Positions 34,697 through 43,924 of a stretch of 64,000 bases of DNA are shown here, one piece after another. The DNA is from Litorivita sp040371945 (GTDB taxonomy: Bacteria; Pseudomonadota; Alphaproteobacteria; Rhodobacterales; Rhodobacteraceae), in assembly GCF_040371945.1 (NCBI RefSeq), contig NZ_BAABWS010000001.1, positions 1,612,001 to 1,676,000 of the forward strand. The letters are read 5' to 3'. The notes under the pieces were generated by a model. It was not told where the DNA came from. It searched no databases and was given only the letters and a program-made list of their open reading frames with translations. The position numbers and the translations under genes were made by a program. Numbering within the stretch: the stretch's first letter is position 1; every line of letters starts with the position of its first letter.

Positions 34697-34730
34697 TTTT
34701 CCTTGCAGAAAGCCTTTCAGTATAGGAAAA
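34697..34730. promoter_or_regulatory. Nested palindrome over the second IclR start
   Basis: Outer arms TTTTCC (34697-34702) and GGAAAA (34725-34730) enclose a perfect inner palindrome GAAAGC-CTTTC (34708-34718). The left arm overlaps the ribosome binding site of the IclR gene. This pattern suits binding of an IclR dimer pair and autorepression. Confidence 0.5.
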
Positions 34731-34992
34731 CACATGCAGTGCAAGCGTTCCCGTGATTCGTTAATGGTACATGTCGCCCAGCAACACAAACGCAGGGGCG
34801 CGCTTGCCGGCAAAGAAACTTGGGAGGGTGTGTTCTTTGAGCAAGCGAAAACAGGCTGCGATTTTCCGTATGTCGGGGCACCTGTGCGGGTGAGCGCCCG
34901 AAGCGCCAAGCCGGTACGGCCGTCGCGGCGCGCTTGACCCCGCGCAAGACCATCCACCGATTTTCACCGCCAGAATTGATAGGGAGAACAAG
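34731..34992. other. Intergenic region upstream of the alcohol dehydrogenase gene
   Basis: No gene is seen. It contains the imperfect palindrome GAAAACAG-N7-TTTTC at about 34847-34868, which shares its arms with the palindrome before the enoyl-CoA hydratase (51070). The promoter of the ADH-TRAP operon must lie here, and a ribosome binding site GGGAG precedes the ADH ATG. Confidence 0.35.
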
Positions 34993-36051
34993 ATGCACTG
35001 CCAATGTGTTCACGAATTCGGAAAGCCGCTACAGGCCGAAGACCGCGCCGACATGGAGCCGCAAGGAAGTGAAGTCATTTTGAAAGTGACGGCGGCAGGC
35101 GTCTGTCATACCGACCTGCATCTGCGCGAGGGCGGCTTTGATCTCGGCCACGGCAAACGGATGGCCTACAAGGATCGCGGCGTCTCTTTGCCCGTGGTGC
35201 CGGGGCATGAAACAACCGGCACACTCGTCGCCGCAGGCCCCGATGCGGGCGACATCGACCCCGATGCGCAATATGTAGTCTACCCTTGGTGCGGCTGCGG
35301 CACATGCCCGAGTTGCCAGCGCGGCGAGGAGCAGCTTTGCGCCACTCCGGCCTTTTTGGGCATTCAAAGCGATGGCGGCTATGCCACCCATATTCGCGTT
35401 CCCCATCCCAGATACCTGTTTGATATCCGCGATCTCGATCCGGCCTTTGCCGCGCCTCTCGCCTGTTCGGGGCTGACGACCTATGCGGCGCTGAAAAAGG
35501 TGGAGCATCTGCTCGCGGAGCACCGGTTGGTGTTGATTGGCGGCGGCGGGCTTGGGCTGATGTGTTTGCAACTGCTCAAAGCGCGCGGGGCCAAAGCGCC
35601 GGTCGTGGTGGACATCGACCCGTCCAAACGCGCCGCGGCACGAGAGGCGGGGGCCGCTGCGGCGGTGGACCCAAAAGACGACGACGCAATCGCGCAAATT
35701 CACAAAGCCTGCGGCGGCGCGCCGATGGGCGCCATTGATTTCGTCGGCGCCCCGCAAACTGCCGCGCTCGGATTTGATGTTTTGGGCAGGGGCGGCACCC
35801 TTGTCATGGTCGGCCTGTTCGGCGGCGCGGCGCCTTGGGCCTTACCCTTGATCCCCGCCAAAAGCATCACCGTATGCGGCAGCTACACCGGATCGCTTTC
35901 GGATTTTGCACAGCTGATGGAGCTCGTCCATAGCGGTGCGTTAACCGCCATCCCGTCCAAAACATGGCCGCTCTCACAGGCCGAGGAGGTCATGAATATG
36001 CTCGAAGAAGGGAAGATCTTAGGCCGCGCCTTGCTTGACCCCAAGCGCTGA
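34993..36051 (+). CDS. Zinc-dependent alcohol dehydrogenase
   Basis: A 352-residue medium-chain dehydrogenase. GVCHTDLHL supplies the catalytic-zinc Cys and PVVPGHETTG the His and Glu. The structural zinc Cys set is in CGCGTCPSCQRGEEQLC (~97-113). LIGGGGLGLMCLQLLKARG is the Rossmann glycine motif followed by VVVDIDPSK, whose Asp favours NAD. It resembles enzymes that oxidise primary or omega-hydroxy alcohols. It heads a plus-strand series with TRAP transporter, aldehyde dehydrogenase and acyl-CoA synthetase, so the likely route is alcohol to aldehyde to acid to acyl-CoA. Confidence 0.9.
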   Translation: MHCQCVHEFGKPLQAEDRADMEPQGSEVILKVTAAGVCHTDLHLREGGFDLGHGKRMAYKDRGVSLPVVPGHETTGTLVAAGPDAGDIDPDAQYVVYPWCGCGTCPSCQRGEEQLCATPAFLGIQSDGGYATHIRVPHPRYLFDIRDLDPAFAAPLACSGLTTYAALKKVEHLLAEHRLVLIGGGGLGLMCLQLLKARGAKAPVVVDIDPSKRAAAREAGAAAAVDPKDDDAIAQIHKACGGAPMGAIDFVGAPQTAALGFDVLGRGGTLVMVGLFGGAAPWALPLIPAKSITVCGSYTGSLSDFAQLMELVHSGALTAIPSKTWPLSQAEEVMNMLEEGKILGRALLDPKR

Positions 36052-36246
36052 CGCGCCTGCTTGGCATGTCGCGGGGCAAGCATTTCGATAGCGCCCCGCA
36101 AACTGCCAAAGCCAGTGAAAGACAAACACCCAACGCGCAGCCCGTTTGCGCGATTGGAGGGGTGCGCCTTATCGGCACCCGCCCCGCACAGCATTGGGTG
36201 CCGACACAAGCCGGCGCCAACACGTCACGATCAACAGGAGGAAAAT

Positions 36247-37398
36247 ATGACCCATACAACCAAATTTACATCCAAGATTGCAGGGCTTGGCCTTGCCGCC
36301 ATGCTCTGCGCGACGGGCCTGTCTGCACAGACGCTCAAATATGCGATCGGCTTCCCGCCCGGCGGCGCGGCAACAGATGGCGTTGCGCAGTTCAATGAAA
36401 AACTCTCTGCCGAGGGTGACGTTTCGCTGAAGGTTTTCGAACTTTCCTTGCTCAACCTCAAAGAAACCCCACCGGGTGTGCGCGACGGTCTGGCCGATGC
36501 GGGCTATATCATCACCGCCTATTATCCGGCCGAATTCTCCGAAACCAACCTGCCCGTCGAAATGTCGATGCTTGCGACCGTCGGAACTCCCACCGCCTCG
36601 TCCGGCGCGGTCATGGCAGGTGTGGTGTCGGAATATGTGATGCTGCATTGCCCTGACTGCCAGACACAGTTCAAACGCGAAAACCAAGTGTTCCTTGGCG
36701 CGATCGGCACCTCGGAATACGTCAACCTGTGCACCACGCCGATCCGTTCGGTCGAGGACCTAAAGGGCAAGAAAATGCGCTCGGCGCTCTCGGCCATGGG
36801 CCGTTGGGCCGAAAGCTTCGGCGCCACCAAAGTGTCGCTGCCGGCCAATGACATCTATGAGGCCATGTCCCAAGGCGTCGTCGATTGCACGATGATTTCA
36901 GCGCCCGAGCTGGGCAACCTGCAGCTGTTCGATGTGACGAAATATATCACTCTCAATGTTCCGGGCGGCTCTTTCTCGGGCGTTGGCGCGCTCAACGTGA
37001 ACCTTGATGTGTGGCGCGACATGTCGCCGGAAAACCGCGCGCGTCTGATTTCGATGGCCTCGTTCAACTCTGCGGCGACGACAGTGAACTACTCCGACGC
37101 GGCGTTTTCGGACATCGAAAAAGCCAAAGGCATGGGGATCGAGGTGATCGAAGCGCCGCAAGCTCTGCGCGATGCGACAGAGGCCTTTGTGAAGCAGGAT
37201 ATCGAGGTGATCAAATCCAACTTCACCAATGACTACGGCCTCAAGAATGTTGACGAAAAAGTCGAGACAATCATCGCTTTGATCGAGAAGTGGAAAGGGC
37301 TGACCAACGACGTCTACGACGACAAAGACGCCTTGGCCAAAGTCTATCACGACGAGATCTTCGCCAAGGTTTCGGCCGACAACTACAACATGGACTAA
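36247..37398 (+). CDS. TRAP transporter substrate-binding protein (DctP type)
   Basis: A 383-residue periplasmic protein. The ATG at 36247 follows AGGAGG. The signal peptide is MTHTTKFTSKIAGLGLAAMLCATGLSAQ. The mature part shows the DctP layout: TLKYAIGFPPGG start, substrate region SVEDLKGKKMRSALSAMGRWAESFGATKVSLPA (in part), where TRAP proteins usually carry an Arg contacting a carboxylate, and YEAMSQGVVDCTM. MFS-like or ABC alternatives are excluded by the following small and large permeases. The ligand is probably an organic acid; the neighbouring enzymes suggest a branched dicarboxylate (inference). Confidence 0.92.
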   Translation: MTHTTKFTSKIAGLGLAAMLCATGLSAQTLKYAIGFPPGGAATDGVAQFNEKLSAEGDVSLKVFELSLLNLKETPPGVRDGLADAGYIITAYYPAEFSETNLPVEMSMLATVGTPTASSGAVMAGVVSEYVMLHCPDCQTQFKRENQVFLGAIGTSEYVNLCTTPIRSVEDLKGKKMRSALSAMGRWAESFGATKVSLPANDIYEAMSQGVVDCTMISAPELGNLQLFDVTKYITLNVPGGSFSGVGALNVNLDVWRDMSPENRARLISMASFNSAATTVNYSDAAFSDIEKAKGMGIEVIEAPQALRDATEAFVKQDIEVIKSNFTNDYGLKNVDEKVETIIALIEKWKGLTNDVYDDKDALAKVYHDEIFAKVSADNYNMD

Positions 37399-37407
37399 GC
37401 CAAATGA

Positions 37408-37434
37408 AGAGGCAGGCGCTGGCCTGCCTCTTTT
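37408..37434 (+). terminator. Intercistronic terminator-like hairpin after dctP
   Basis: A perfect 10-bp stem (AGAGGCAGGC/GCCTGCCTCT) with a 4-base loop, then TTTTGC. It lies between the binding-protein and small-permease genes. Such elements in transporter operons stop most transcripts or protect the upstream mRNA, giving much more binding protein than permease. Confidence 0.8.
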
Positions 37435-37453
37435 GCTTTGCAAGGAGAGTGTG

Positions 37454-37990
37454 ATGAAGAAACTAGGCGATATTCTGGCCGCAGTGGCCGCGGCTTATGC
37501 CGTGATTGGCGCGGTGGCGATTGCCCTGATGATGCTCCACATCACTGCCGATGTGATTGGAAAATTCGTTTTCAACCGCCCCTTGCCGGGGACCATCCCG
37601 ATCGTGTCACAGTTCTATATGGTGATTGCGACGTTCCTGCCCTTGGCCATGGTTGAACGCGCCAACGGGCATATCTCGGTCGAGATCATCGTCACCCATT
37701 TTCCCAAGCGCGTGCAAGATTTCATTGCCATGCTGGCTTCGGCCCTTGGCACCATCATATTCGCCCTTCTGACGTGGCGCGCCCTGATCGAGGCCGGACG
37801 CAAATATGACGTCGGCACCTTCAGCTACGAGAACGGCCACAAGGTCCTCACGTGGCCGACTTATTACATTGTGCCCATTGGCACCGCCCTGCTCACCCTT
37901 GTGCTGTTTTACAAGCTCGCCTGCTATTTCACCGGCCACAGCGACGGGCCCGAAACCGGCGATGATCTTGCGACAAAGGGAGCCGCATAA
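37454..37990 (+). CDS. TRAP transporter small permease (DctQ type)
   Basis: A 178-residue inner-membrane protein with four helices. The ATG at 37454 (MKKLGDILAAVAAAYAVIG) has AAGGAG seven bases upstream. Helices are ~8-30, ~48-68 (FYMVIATFLPLAMVERANGHISVE, in part, contains the conserved DctQ segment), ~85-105 and ~130-155. FNRPLPGTIPIVS is the family motif. It sits between the binding protein and the large permease. Confidence 0.9.
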   Translation: MKKLGDILAAVAAAYAVIGAVAIALMMLHITADVIGKFVFNRPLPGTIPIVSQFYMVIATFLPLAMVERANGHISVEIIVTHFPKRVQDFIAMLASALGTIIFALLTWRALIEAGRKYDVGTFSYENGHKVLTWPTYYIVPIGTALLTLVLFYKLACYFTGHSDGPETGDDLATKGAA

Positions 37991-38038
37991 TGCCTTCCCT
38001 CACCCGTCTTGAAGCCCCCATAAAGAACGAGAAATACC

Positions 38039-39346
38039 ATGACTGATGTGCAGATCGGATATGCCGGTGTCGCCCTCCTTTTGGCGTTGATCGCCTTGCG
38101 CGCGCCCATTGGCCTTGCGTTGATCTCCGTCTCCTTCGGCGGCATCTGGTTGCTGGTCGGCGAGCGGGCCGCCTTTGGCGCGCTGGGGGTGTTTCCCTAC
38201 GCCTTCTCGGCGACTTGGCATCTGTCGTCCATTCCCATGTTCGTCCTGATGGGGTTCTTTTGCTTTCACGCGGGCCTGACCAAAGGCCTCTTCGGCGCAG
38301 CGCGGCTGTGGCTTTCGGCGCTGCCAGGCGGTCTCGCGATTGCTGGCGTTTTGGGCTGTGCGGGGTTTGCGGCGGTGACCGGATCGTCAGTTGCCTGCGC
38401 CGCCGCAATGGGGCGGATCGCCGTGCCCGAGATGCTGCGCCATCGCTATGATCCGGGCCTTGCCACCGGATCGATTGCCGCCGCCGGCACCATTGGCGCG
38501 CTGATCCCGCCCTCGATCCTGTTCATCCTGTTCGGCATCATCGCCAAAGTGCCCGTGGGACAGCTGTTCCTTGGCGGGCTTGCGGTCGGCCTTTTGACCG
38601 CAGCGGCCTATAGCGCCGTGATCATGCTGCGCGTGCTGCGCAATCCGCAGCTTGCCCCCAAGATCGAAGAAGAGATCAGTTGGAAAATGCGCTTTGTCGC
38701 GCTTGGCGGAGTCTGGCCGGTTCTGGTCTTGATCTTTGGCGTGTTCGGCGGGCTTTTCGCAGGGATTTTCACCCCGACCGAAGCTGGCGGTATCGGTGCG
38801 TCCTTGTCCTTGCTGATTGCGGTGCTCAAACGCTCGATCAGCCTGCGCGGGATCTGGACCTCCTTGATGGAGACCCTGACGATCTCTGCCTCGATCTTCA
38901 TCATCGCCATCGGGGCGAGCATGCTGACCCGCTTTTTTGCCTATTCGGGCGCCGGAGACGAAATCGCACAGATGGTGGACGGCATGGGCGTCAGCCCGCT
39001 GTTTTTGATCCTCGCGATCGCCTTGCTCTATATCCTCTTGGGGATGTTCCTCGAGCCGATTGGCGCGATGCTTCTGACCTTGCCGATCCTTCTGCCCTTG
39101 ATCGAGGCCGCCGATATCAGCCTGCTTTGGTTCGGGGTTTTGGTGGCAAAACTGTTGGAAATCGGAATGATCACGCCGCCCATCGGGTTGAATGTTTTTG
39201 TGCTCAAAGGCGTCATGGGCGACCAGATCGCGATCAGCACGATCTTCAAAGGCGTGATGTGGTTCATCTGTGCCGATGTGCTGATCATCGCGCTGATGGT
39301 GGCCTTCCCCGATTTCGTCTTGTTCCTGCCAGCCCTGCTACAGTGA
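38039..39346 (+). CDS. TRAP transporter large permease (DctM type)
   Basis: A 435-residue protein with about 12 hydrophobic helices, the sodium-coupled transport unit of the TRAP complex. IPMFVLMGFFCFHAG, GCAGFAAVTGSSVACAAAMGRIAVPEM and GTIGALIPPSILFILFGIIA are the classical DctM blocks. FTPTEAGGIGAS and GMFLEPIGAMLLTLPILLPL follow, with PPIGLNVFVLKG near the C-terminus. It completes the DctPQM set. The ribosome binding site is weak (ACGAG). Confidence 0.94.
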   Translation: MTDVQIGYAGVALLLALIALRAPIGLALISVSFGGIWLLVGERAAFGALGVFPYAFSATWHLSSIPMFVLMGFFCFHAGLTKGLFGAARLWLSALPGGLAIAGVLGCAGFAAVTGSSVACAAAMGRIAVPEMLRHRYDPGLATGSIAAAGTIGALIPPSILFILFGIIAKVPVGQLFLGGLAVGLLTAAAYSAVIMLRVLRNPQLAPKIEEEISWKMRFVALGGVWPVLVLIFGVFGGLFAGIFTPTEAGGIGASLSLLIAVLKRSISLRGIWTSLMETLTISASIFIIAIGASMLTRFFAYSGAGDEIAQMVDGMGVSPLFLILAIALLYILLGMFLEPIGAMLLTLPILLPLIEAADISLLWFGVLVAKLLEIGMITPPIGLNVFVLKGVMGDQIAISTIFKGVMWFICADVLIIALMVAFPDFVLFLPALLQ

Positions 39347-39380
39347 CCCTCCCCTTCCTCTCTCGATAGAAAGCGATCTC

Positions 39381-40811
39381 ATGTATCCCAATACCCAACT
39401 TTTCATTGATGGAACGTGGCGCGACGGCGCGGATGGCAAAACCGGCGAGGTGCATAATCCCGCCACCGGCGCGCGTATCGGGCACTATGCGATGGCCGAG
39501 GCCTCGGACCTCGAAGACGCCGTAAAGGCCGCCGAACGCAGCTTTGCGCCGTGGCGCGACACCTCGGCCTTTGACCGCTCGGCGCTGATGCGCCGCGCCG
39601 CCACATTGCTGCGCGACCGCGCGGCGCAAATCGCACCGATCCTGACCGCGGAAATGGGCAAACCGCTTGGCGAGGCGACGGCAGAGGTCGCCTCGGCTGC
39701 CGACCTTATGGATTGGTTCGCCGAGGAAGCGCGCCGCGTCTATGGCCGCGTGATCCCCGCACGCTCGCCCGATGTCACCCAACTGTCGCTCAAACAACCC
39801 GTCGGCCCCGTCGCCGCGTTTACGCCGTGGAATTTCCCGCTCTCGCAACTGGTGCGCAAAGTCGGCCCCGCCCTCGCGGCAGGCTGTAGCCTTGTGGCCA
39901 AACCCGCCGAAGACACGCCCGCCGCGCCCGCCGCCCTCGCTCAGGCATTGGCCGATGCCGGCCTGCCTGCGGGGGTTTTGAACATCGTCTACGGGGTTCC
40001 GCATGAGGTTTCTGAATATCTGATCCCGCACCCCGCGATCCGCAAAATCTCTTTCACCGGTTCGGTGCCTGTGGGCAAACATATCGCGGCGCTGGCCGGT
40101 CAGCATATGAAACGCACGACGATGGAATTGGGCGGGCATAGCCCCGTTCTGGTCTTTGAGGACGCCGATATCGACGCCGCAGCCAAAGCAATCGCAGGGT
40201 TCAAATTTCGCAACGCGGGGCAGGTGTGCATCTCGCCGTTGCGCGTAATGGTCGAGCGCGGTGCCTATGACGCCTTTGCCGCGGCCTTCCGCCGCGAAGT
40301 CGAAAGCCTGACCTGCGGGGACGGGATGGACCCCAAAAACACCATGGGTCCGCTGGTCAGCAAACGCAGGCTCGACGCCGTCAGCGACTTGATCGCCGAG
40401 GCCATCGCGCAGGGCGCACAGGCGCTGACCGGCGGTGCGCCAGTTGAGGGCGACGGATTTTTCTACGCACCCACAATCCTCGCGCAGGTCAATCCGGCCT
40501 CGCGTATTTTGCATGAAGAGCCTTTCGGTCCGGTTGCCACTCTCGCCGCATTCGACACAATCGAAGAGGCAATCACGCGGTCCAACAGCCTCAACTACGG
40601 TCTCGCCGCCTATGCGTTCACCACCTCGATCCGCACCTCGCAGCGCCTGCAAAACGAGATGGAGGCCGGAATGCTGGCGATCAACCACACTTTGCTTGGT
40701 CTGCCGGAACTGCATGTCGGCGGGGTCAAGGATTCGGGCTATGGCTCGGAGGGCGGCGCAGAAGCGATCGAGGCCTACCTTGTGACCAAACTGGTCACAC
40801 AGGCCGCTTAA
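39381..40811 (+). CDS. NAD(P)-dependent aldehyde dehydrogenase (succinate-semialdehyde type)
   Basis: A 476-residue ALDH-superfamily enzyme. Motifs: FTPWNFPLSQLVRKVGPALAAG (cofactor), FTGSVPVGKHIA, MELGGHSPVLVFEDAD with the general-base Glu, RNAGQVCISP with the nucleophilic Cys (~280), and EEPFGPVATLAAF near the C-terminus. It resembles succinate- and glutarate-semialdehyde dehydrogenases. Behind the ADH and TRAP genes, it likely oxidises the aldehyde produced by the alcohol dehydrogenase to a carboxylate. Confidence 0.93.
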   Translation: MYPNTQLFIDGTWRDGADGKTGEVHNPATGARIGHYAMAEASDLEDAVKAAERSFAPWRDTSAFDRSALMRRAATLLRDRAAQIAPILTAEMGKPLGEATAEVASAADLMDWFAEEARRVYGRVIPARSPDVTQLSLKQPVGPVAAFTPWNFPLSQLVRKVGPALAAGCSLVAKPAEDTPAAPAALAQALADAGLPAGVLNIVYGVPHEVSEYLIPHPAIRKISFTGSVPVGKHIAALAGQHMKRTTMELGGHSPVLVFEDADIDAAAKAIAGFKFRNAGQVCISPLRVMVERGAYDAFAAAFRREVESLTCGDGMDPKNTMGPLVSKRRLDAVSDLIAEAIAQGAQALTGGAPVEGDGFFYAPTILAQVNPASRILHEEPFGPVATLAAFDTIEEAITRSNSLNYGLAAYAFTTSIRTSQRLQNEMEAGMLAINHTLLGLPELHVGGVKDSGYGSEGGAEAIEAYLVTKLVTQAA

Positions 40812-40884
40812 CCGATAGGCCGCGCCCCATCCATGATCGGGCGCATGAACAATACCAAAGATACAAAGACGCAAAGGCATCACC

Positions 40885-43014
40885 ATGACCCAGATCACCA
40901 TGGAGCAAAAATTCGCTTCGCTTTCCGGCCTATTGGAGCCAAAATCCGTGGCGGTGATTGGCGCCTCCGGCGATCCCACGCGCATTGGCGGGCGCCCGAT
41001 AGCGGCAATGCTGCGCGCCGGTTACGCGGGGCGGATTTTGCCGGTAAACCCCAAACGCGATCAGGTGCAGGGGCTGACCTGCTACGCCTCGGTTGCCGAT
41101 CTTCCCGAAACGCCGGATGCCGCCTTGATCGCGGTGCCTGCGGCGCATGCGGCGGGCGTCATCGAAGCGCTTGGCCAGCGCGGCTGCAAGGTTGCAACCT
41201 TGTTTTCCGCAGGCTTTGCCGAGCTTGGCGAAAAAGGCCTTGCGATGCAGGCGCAGATCATCGAGATCGCGCATAAATACGGCATGCGTCTTTTGGGGCC
41301 GAACACCCTTGGCGTCTATAATGTCAGCCTCAATTACTACGGCACGTTTTCCTCGTCGCTCGACACCGGTCTGCCGCTGGCAGGCAACATCGGCATCGCC
41401 AGCCAATCAGGCGCCTTCGGGGCGCATCTGGCCGCGCTGGCGCGCGATCAGGGGCTTGGGGCCTCGGTATTGGTCACCACCGGAAACGAGGCCGATATCA
41501 CCGTCGGCGAGGCCATCGGATGGATGGCGCAAAGCGAGACCGTCGATGTGATCTGCACCTATCACGAGGGCATCAATAGGCCCGAAAACCTGCTTGCCGC
41601 GCTTGATCTTGCCCGCGCTGCAGGCAAGCCTGTGTTCATGCTCAAAGGCGGGCGCAGCAAGCTCGGCTCAAGCGCTGCGGCCTCGCATACGGCCTCGCTG
41701 ACGGGCGATACGGTTGTGGCGGATGCGGTGCTGCGCGATCACGGGGTGATCCGCGTGCAAGACAGCGAACAGATGCTCGACTTTGCCTATATGGCGCATC
41801 AAAAAATCTATCCCAGCGCCAATTCTATGGGCTTTATTACCGTCAGCGGCGGCGCGGGGATCGTGGCCAGCGACGAGGCCGAAGACCTCGGCCTTCCCAT
41901 GCCGCCCATGCCCGCCAGCGCGCAGGCCGAACTTAAAGAGCTGCTGCCGATCTGCTCGCCGCTCAACCCGCTCGATTGCACCGCCCAAGCGATCAACGAT
42001 CCGGCCCTGTTGGAAAAATTCACCCGCGCGGCGTTGGAGCAAGGCGGCTATGCCTCGGTCTTGTGTTTCATGACCTATGTGGCGGGCGGCAAAGACCTCG
42101 CGCCGGTCATTTTGGAGGCGCTCAAACCGCTGCGCGCCGACTACCATGATCGATTGATCGTCTTTTGCGCCATCGGCCCGCGCGAGGTCATCAAGACCTA
42201 TGAGGATGCGGGCTTCCCCGTCTTTGCCGATCTCAGCCGCGCGGTGCGTGCGCTTCATGCAATGGGCAGGGTGCGCGACATCATCGACAGCCCAGCCCCC
42301 GATATGTCCCTGCCGCAAGGCGCCGCGAATGTCGCCCTGCCCGCCGCGACCCCTGATGAATTCGAGGCCAAGAAAATCCTCGAACAGGCCGGATTGCGGG
42401 CCGCACCCGAACGTGCAGTCTCCAGCGCCGAGGATGCGGCCACGGCAGCGGCAGAGATCGGATTTCCGGTGGTCATGAAGATCCTCTCGCCCGATATCTT
42501 GCACAAATCCGATATTGGCGGCGTCAAGCTCGGCATCAGTGATGCGCAAAGCGCCAAAGAGGCTTACGGCGCGATCATGGCCGCCGCCGCCGCGCATGCC
42601 CCAAACGCACAGGTCACCGGCGTTTTGGTGGCAAAGCAGCTTTCGGGCGGGGTGGAATGCCTGATGGGGATCAACCGCGATCCCAGTTTCGGACCGGTCG
42701 CGGCCTTTGGGCTGGGCGGAATCTTCGTTGAAATCCTTGATGATGTGGTGATCCGGCGCTGCCCCTTTGATGTGGCAACTGCGCGTGAGATGATCCTCTC
42801 GATCAAGGCCGTCTCGATCCTGACTGGCGCGCGCGGGCGTGAACCGGTCGATATCGATGCCTTGGCCGAGATGTTGTCGAAACTGTCGGTCTTTGCCGCC
42901 TGCGCCGGTCCGCGGCTTGTGTCGGTCGATCTCAACCCCGTCGTGGCAATGCCCGAAGGCGCCTTTGCTCTGGATGCGGTGATCGAACTGGATGACGGGG
43001 CGCAGGCAAGCTAG
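40885..43014 (+). CDS. Acyl-CoA synthetase (NDP-forming), acetate-CoA ligase family
   Basis: A 709-residue fused enzyme of the NDP-forming acyl-CoA synthetase superfamily. It makes acyl-CoA with ATP through a phospho-His intermediate. A CoA-binding Rossmann domain covers ~12-110 (SVAVIGASGDPTRIGGRPI). Ligase-CoA-like domains cover ~150-460, with SSAAASHTASLTGD carrying the His. A C-terminal ATP-grasp domain covers ~490-700 (GFPVVMKILSPDILHKSDIGGVKLG in part, then GPVAAFGLGGIFVE). Following the ALDH, it probably activates the resulting acid for the CoA pathway encoded next door. A strong bidirectional terminator follows. Confidence 0.9.
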   Translation: MTQITMEQKFASLSGLLEPKSVAVIGASGDPTRIGGRPIAAMLRAGYAGRILPVNPKRDQVQGLTCYASVADLPETPDAALIAVPAAHAAGVIEALGQRGCKVATLFSAGFAELGEKGLAMQAQIIEIAHKYGMRLLGPNTLGVYNVSLNYYGTFSSSLDTGLPLAGNIGIASQSGAFGAHLAALARDQGLGASVLVTTGNEADITVGEAIGWMAQSETVDVICTYHEGINRPENLLAALDLARAAGKPVFMLKGGRSKLGSSAAASHTASLTGDTVVADAVLRDHGVIRVQDSEQMLDFAYMAHQKIYPSANSMGFITVSGGAGIVASDEAEDLGLPMPPMPASAQAELKELLPICSPLNPLDCTAQAINDPALLEKFTRAALEQGGYASVLCFMTYVAGGKDLAPVILEALKPLRADYHDRLIVFCAIGPREVIKTYEDAGFPVFADLSRAVRALHAMGRVRDIIDSPAPDMSLPQGAANVALPAATPDEFEAKKILEQAGLRAAPERAVSSAEDAATAAAEIGFPVVMKILSPDILHKSDIGGVKLGISDAQSAKEAYGAIMAAAAAHAPNAQVTGVLVAKQLSGGVECLMGINRDPSFGPVAAFGLGGIFVEILDDVVIRRCPFDVATAREMILSIKAVSILTGARGREPVDIDALAEMLSKLSVFAACAGPRLVSVDLNPVVAMPEGAFALDAVIELDDGAQAS

Positions 43015-43036
43015 GGCAGGCAGCCAATAGCCGCGA

Positions 43037-43075
43037 ATGAAAACGCCCCGCGTGTTACCCGCGGGGCGTTTTCAT
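43037..43075. terminator. Bidirectional terminator between convergent operons
   Basis: A perfect 16-bp stem (ATGAAAACGCCCCGCG/CGCGGGGCGTTTTCAT) with a 7-base loop. Each strand has a TTTTC on its 3' side. It separates the acyl-CoA synthetase (plus) and the CitE-like lyase (minus). Confidence 0.9.
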
Positions 43076-43081
43076 GAAACG

Positions 43082-43924
43082 TCAGCACGCTGCGGTTTGC
43101 GCCGCCCGCTCCAACACAAGATGCGCCCGCGCGATCACCGGCGCATCGACCATCGCGCCTTGATACATGGCGACGCCGCTGCTGTTTGACGCGCCCGCCG
43201 CGATGATCCCCTTGGCCCATTCGATCTCGGCCTCGCTCGGCCTGAAGCCCTGTTTTGCAGGTTCGATCTGCGCCGGATGGATCAGCAATTTGCCCTTGAA
43301 CCCCATCTCGCAGCTATAGCGCGCCTGCTCCGTGACCTGCGCCCCGTCATGCGCATCGGGCGTGACCCCGTCTATGGGCGCTGGTTTACGTGCAAGCGCG
43401 GCTGCCAGAACCAGCTCGGCCCGCGCATGGGCCAAGGCCTGCTTGGTGTGCGCGCAATCAAGGCTGATCGCATAATCGAGCGAGCCGAAATGCAACCGGT
43501 CAAACACCTGCGCCAACGCGCGGGCCTGCGCGATGCCCTTGACCGTCTCGACCAGCCCGATCAATTGAACGCCCGCGCCAAGGCGTTGCTTCAATTGCGC
43601 GGCATATTCGGGATCCTCGGCTTTGGGCAACACGATTGCCGCCGCGCCGCACGCGGTCACCATCGCCAGATCGGCCTCGAACCACGCTGTGCCGAGAGCA
43701 TTGATCCGAACATATAGGGGCAGGCCCGCGGGCGCGCCAAGCTGCTGTGCCAAAGAGGCGCGCGCCGCGTCTTTCAAATCCGGCGCGACCGCATCTTCCA
43801 AATCCGCGATGACGCAGCTTGCTCCGCTCGCCCGCGCCTTGACCACACGGTCAGGGCGATGCGCGGGCGCAAAAAGCGGGAAGGACAGACCATCCGGACC
43901 CGCCACCGCTGCCTTGGGTGCCAT
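43082..43924 (-). CDS. CitE-like CoA-ester lyase (HpcH/HpaI family)
   Basis: A 280-residue Mg-dependent lyase. The ATG at 43924 overlaps the preceding stop (TGATG) and has GAGG eight bases upstream. SFPLFAPAHRPDRVVKA, CVIADLEDAVAPDLKDAAR (metal Glu/Asp), YVRINALGTAWFEADL and IVLPKAEDPEYAAQ are the CitE blocks. Relatives cleave citramalyl-CoA, malyl-CoA or citryl-CoA. With the CaiB transferase and the mesaconyl/itaconyl-CoA hydratase-like gene in the same block, (S)-citramalyl-CoA to pyruvate and acetyl-CoA is the leading guess. Last gene of the minus-strand cluster. Confidence 0.85.
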   Translation of the reverse strand: MAPKAAVAGPDGLSFPLFAPAHRPDRVVKARASGASCVIADLEDAVAPDLKDAARASLAQQLGAPAGLPLYVRINALGTAWFEADLAMVTACGAAAIVLPKAEDPEYAAQLKQRLGAGVQLIGLVETVKGIAQARALAQVFDRLHFGSLDYAISLDCAHTKQALAHARAELVLAAALARKPAPIDGVTPDAHDGAQVTEQARYSCEMGFKGKLLIHPAQIEPAKQGFRPSEAEIEWAKGIIAAGASNSSGVAMYQGAMVDAPVIARAHLVLERAAQTAAC

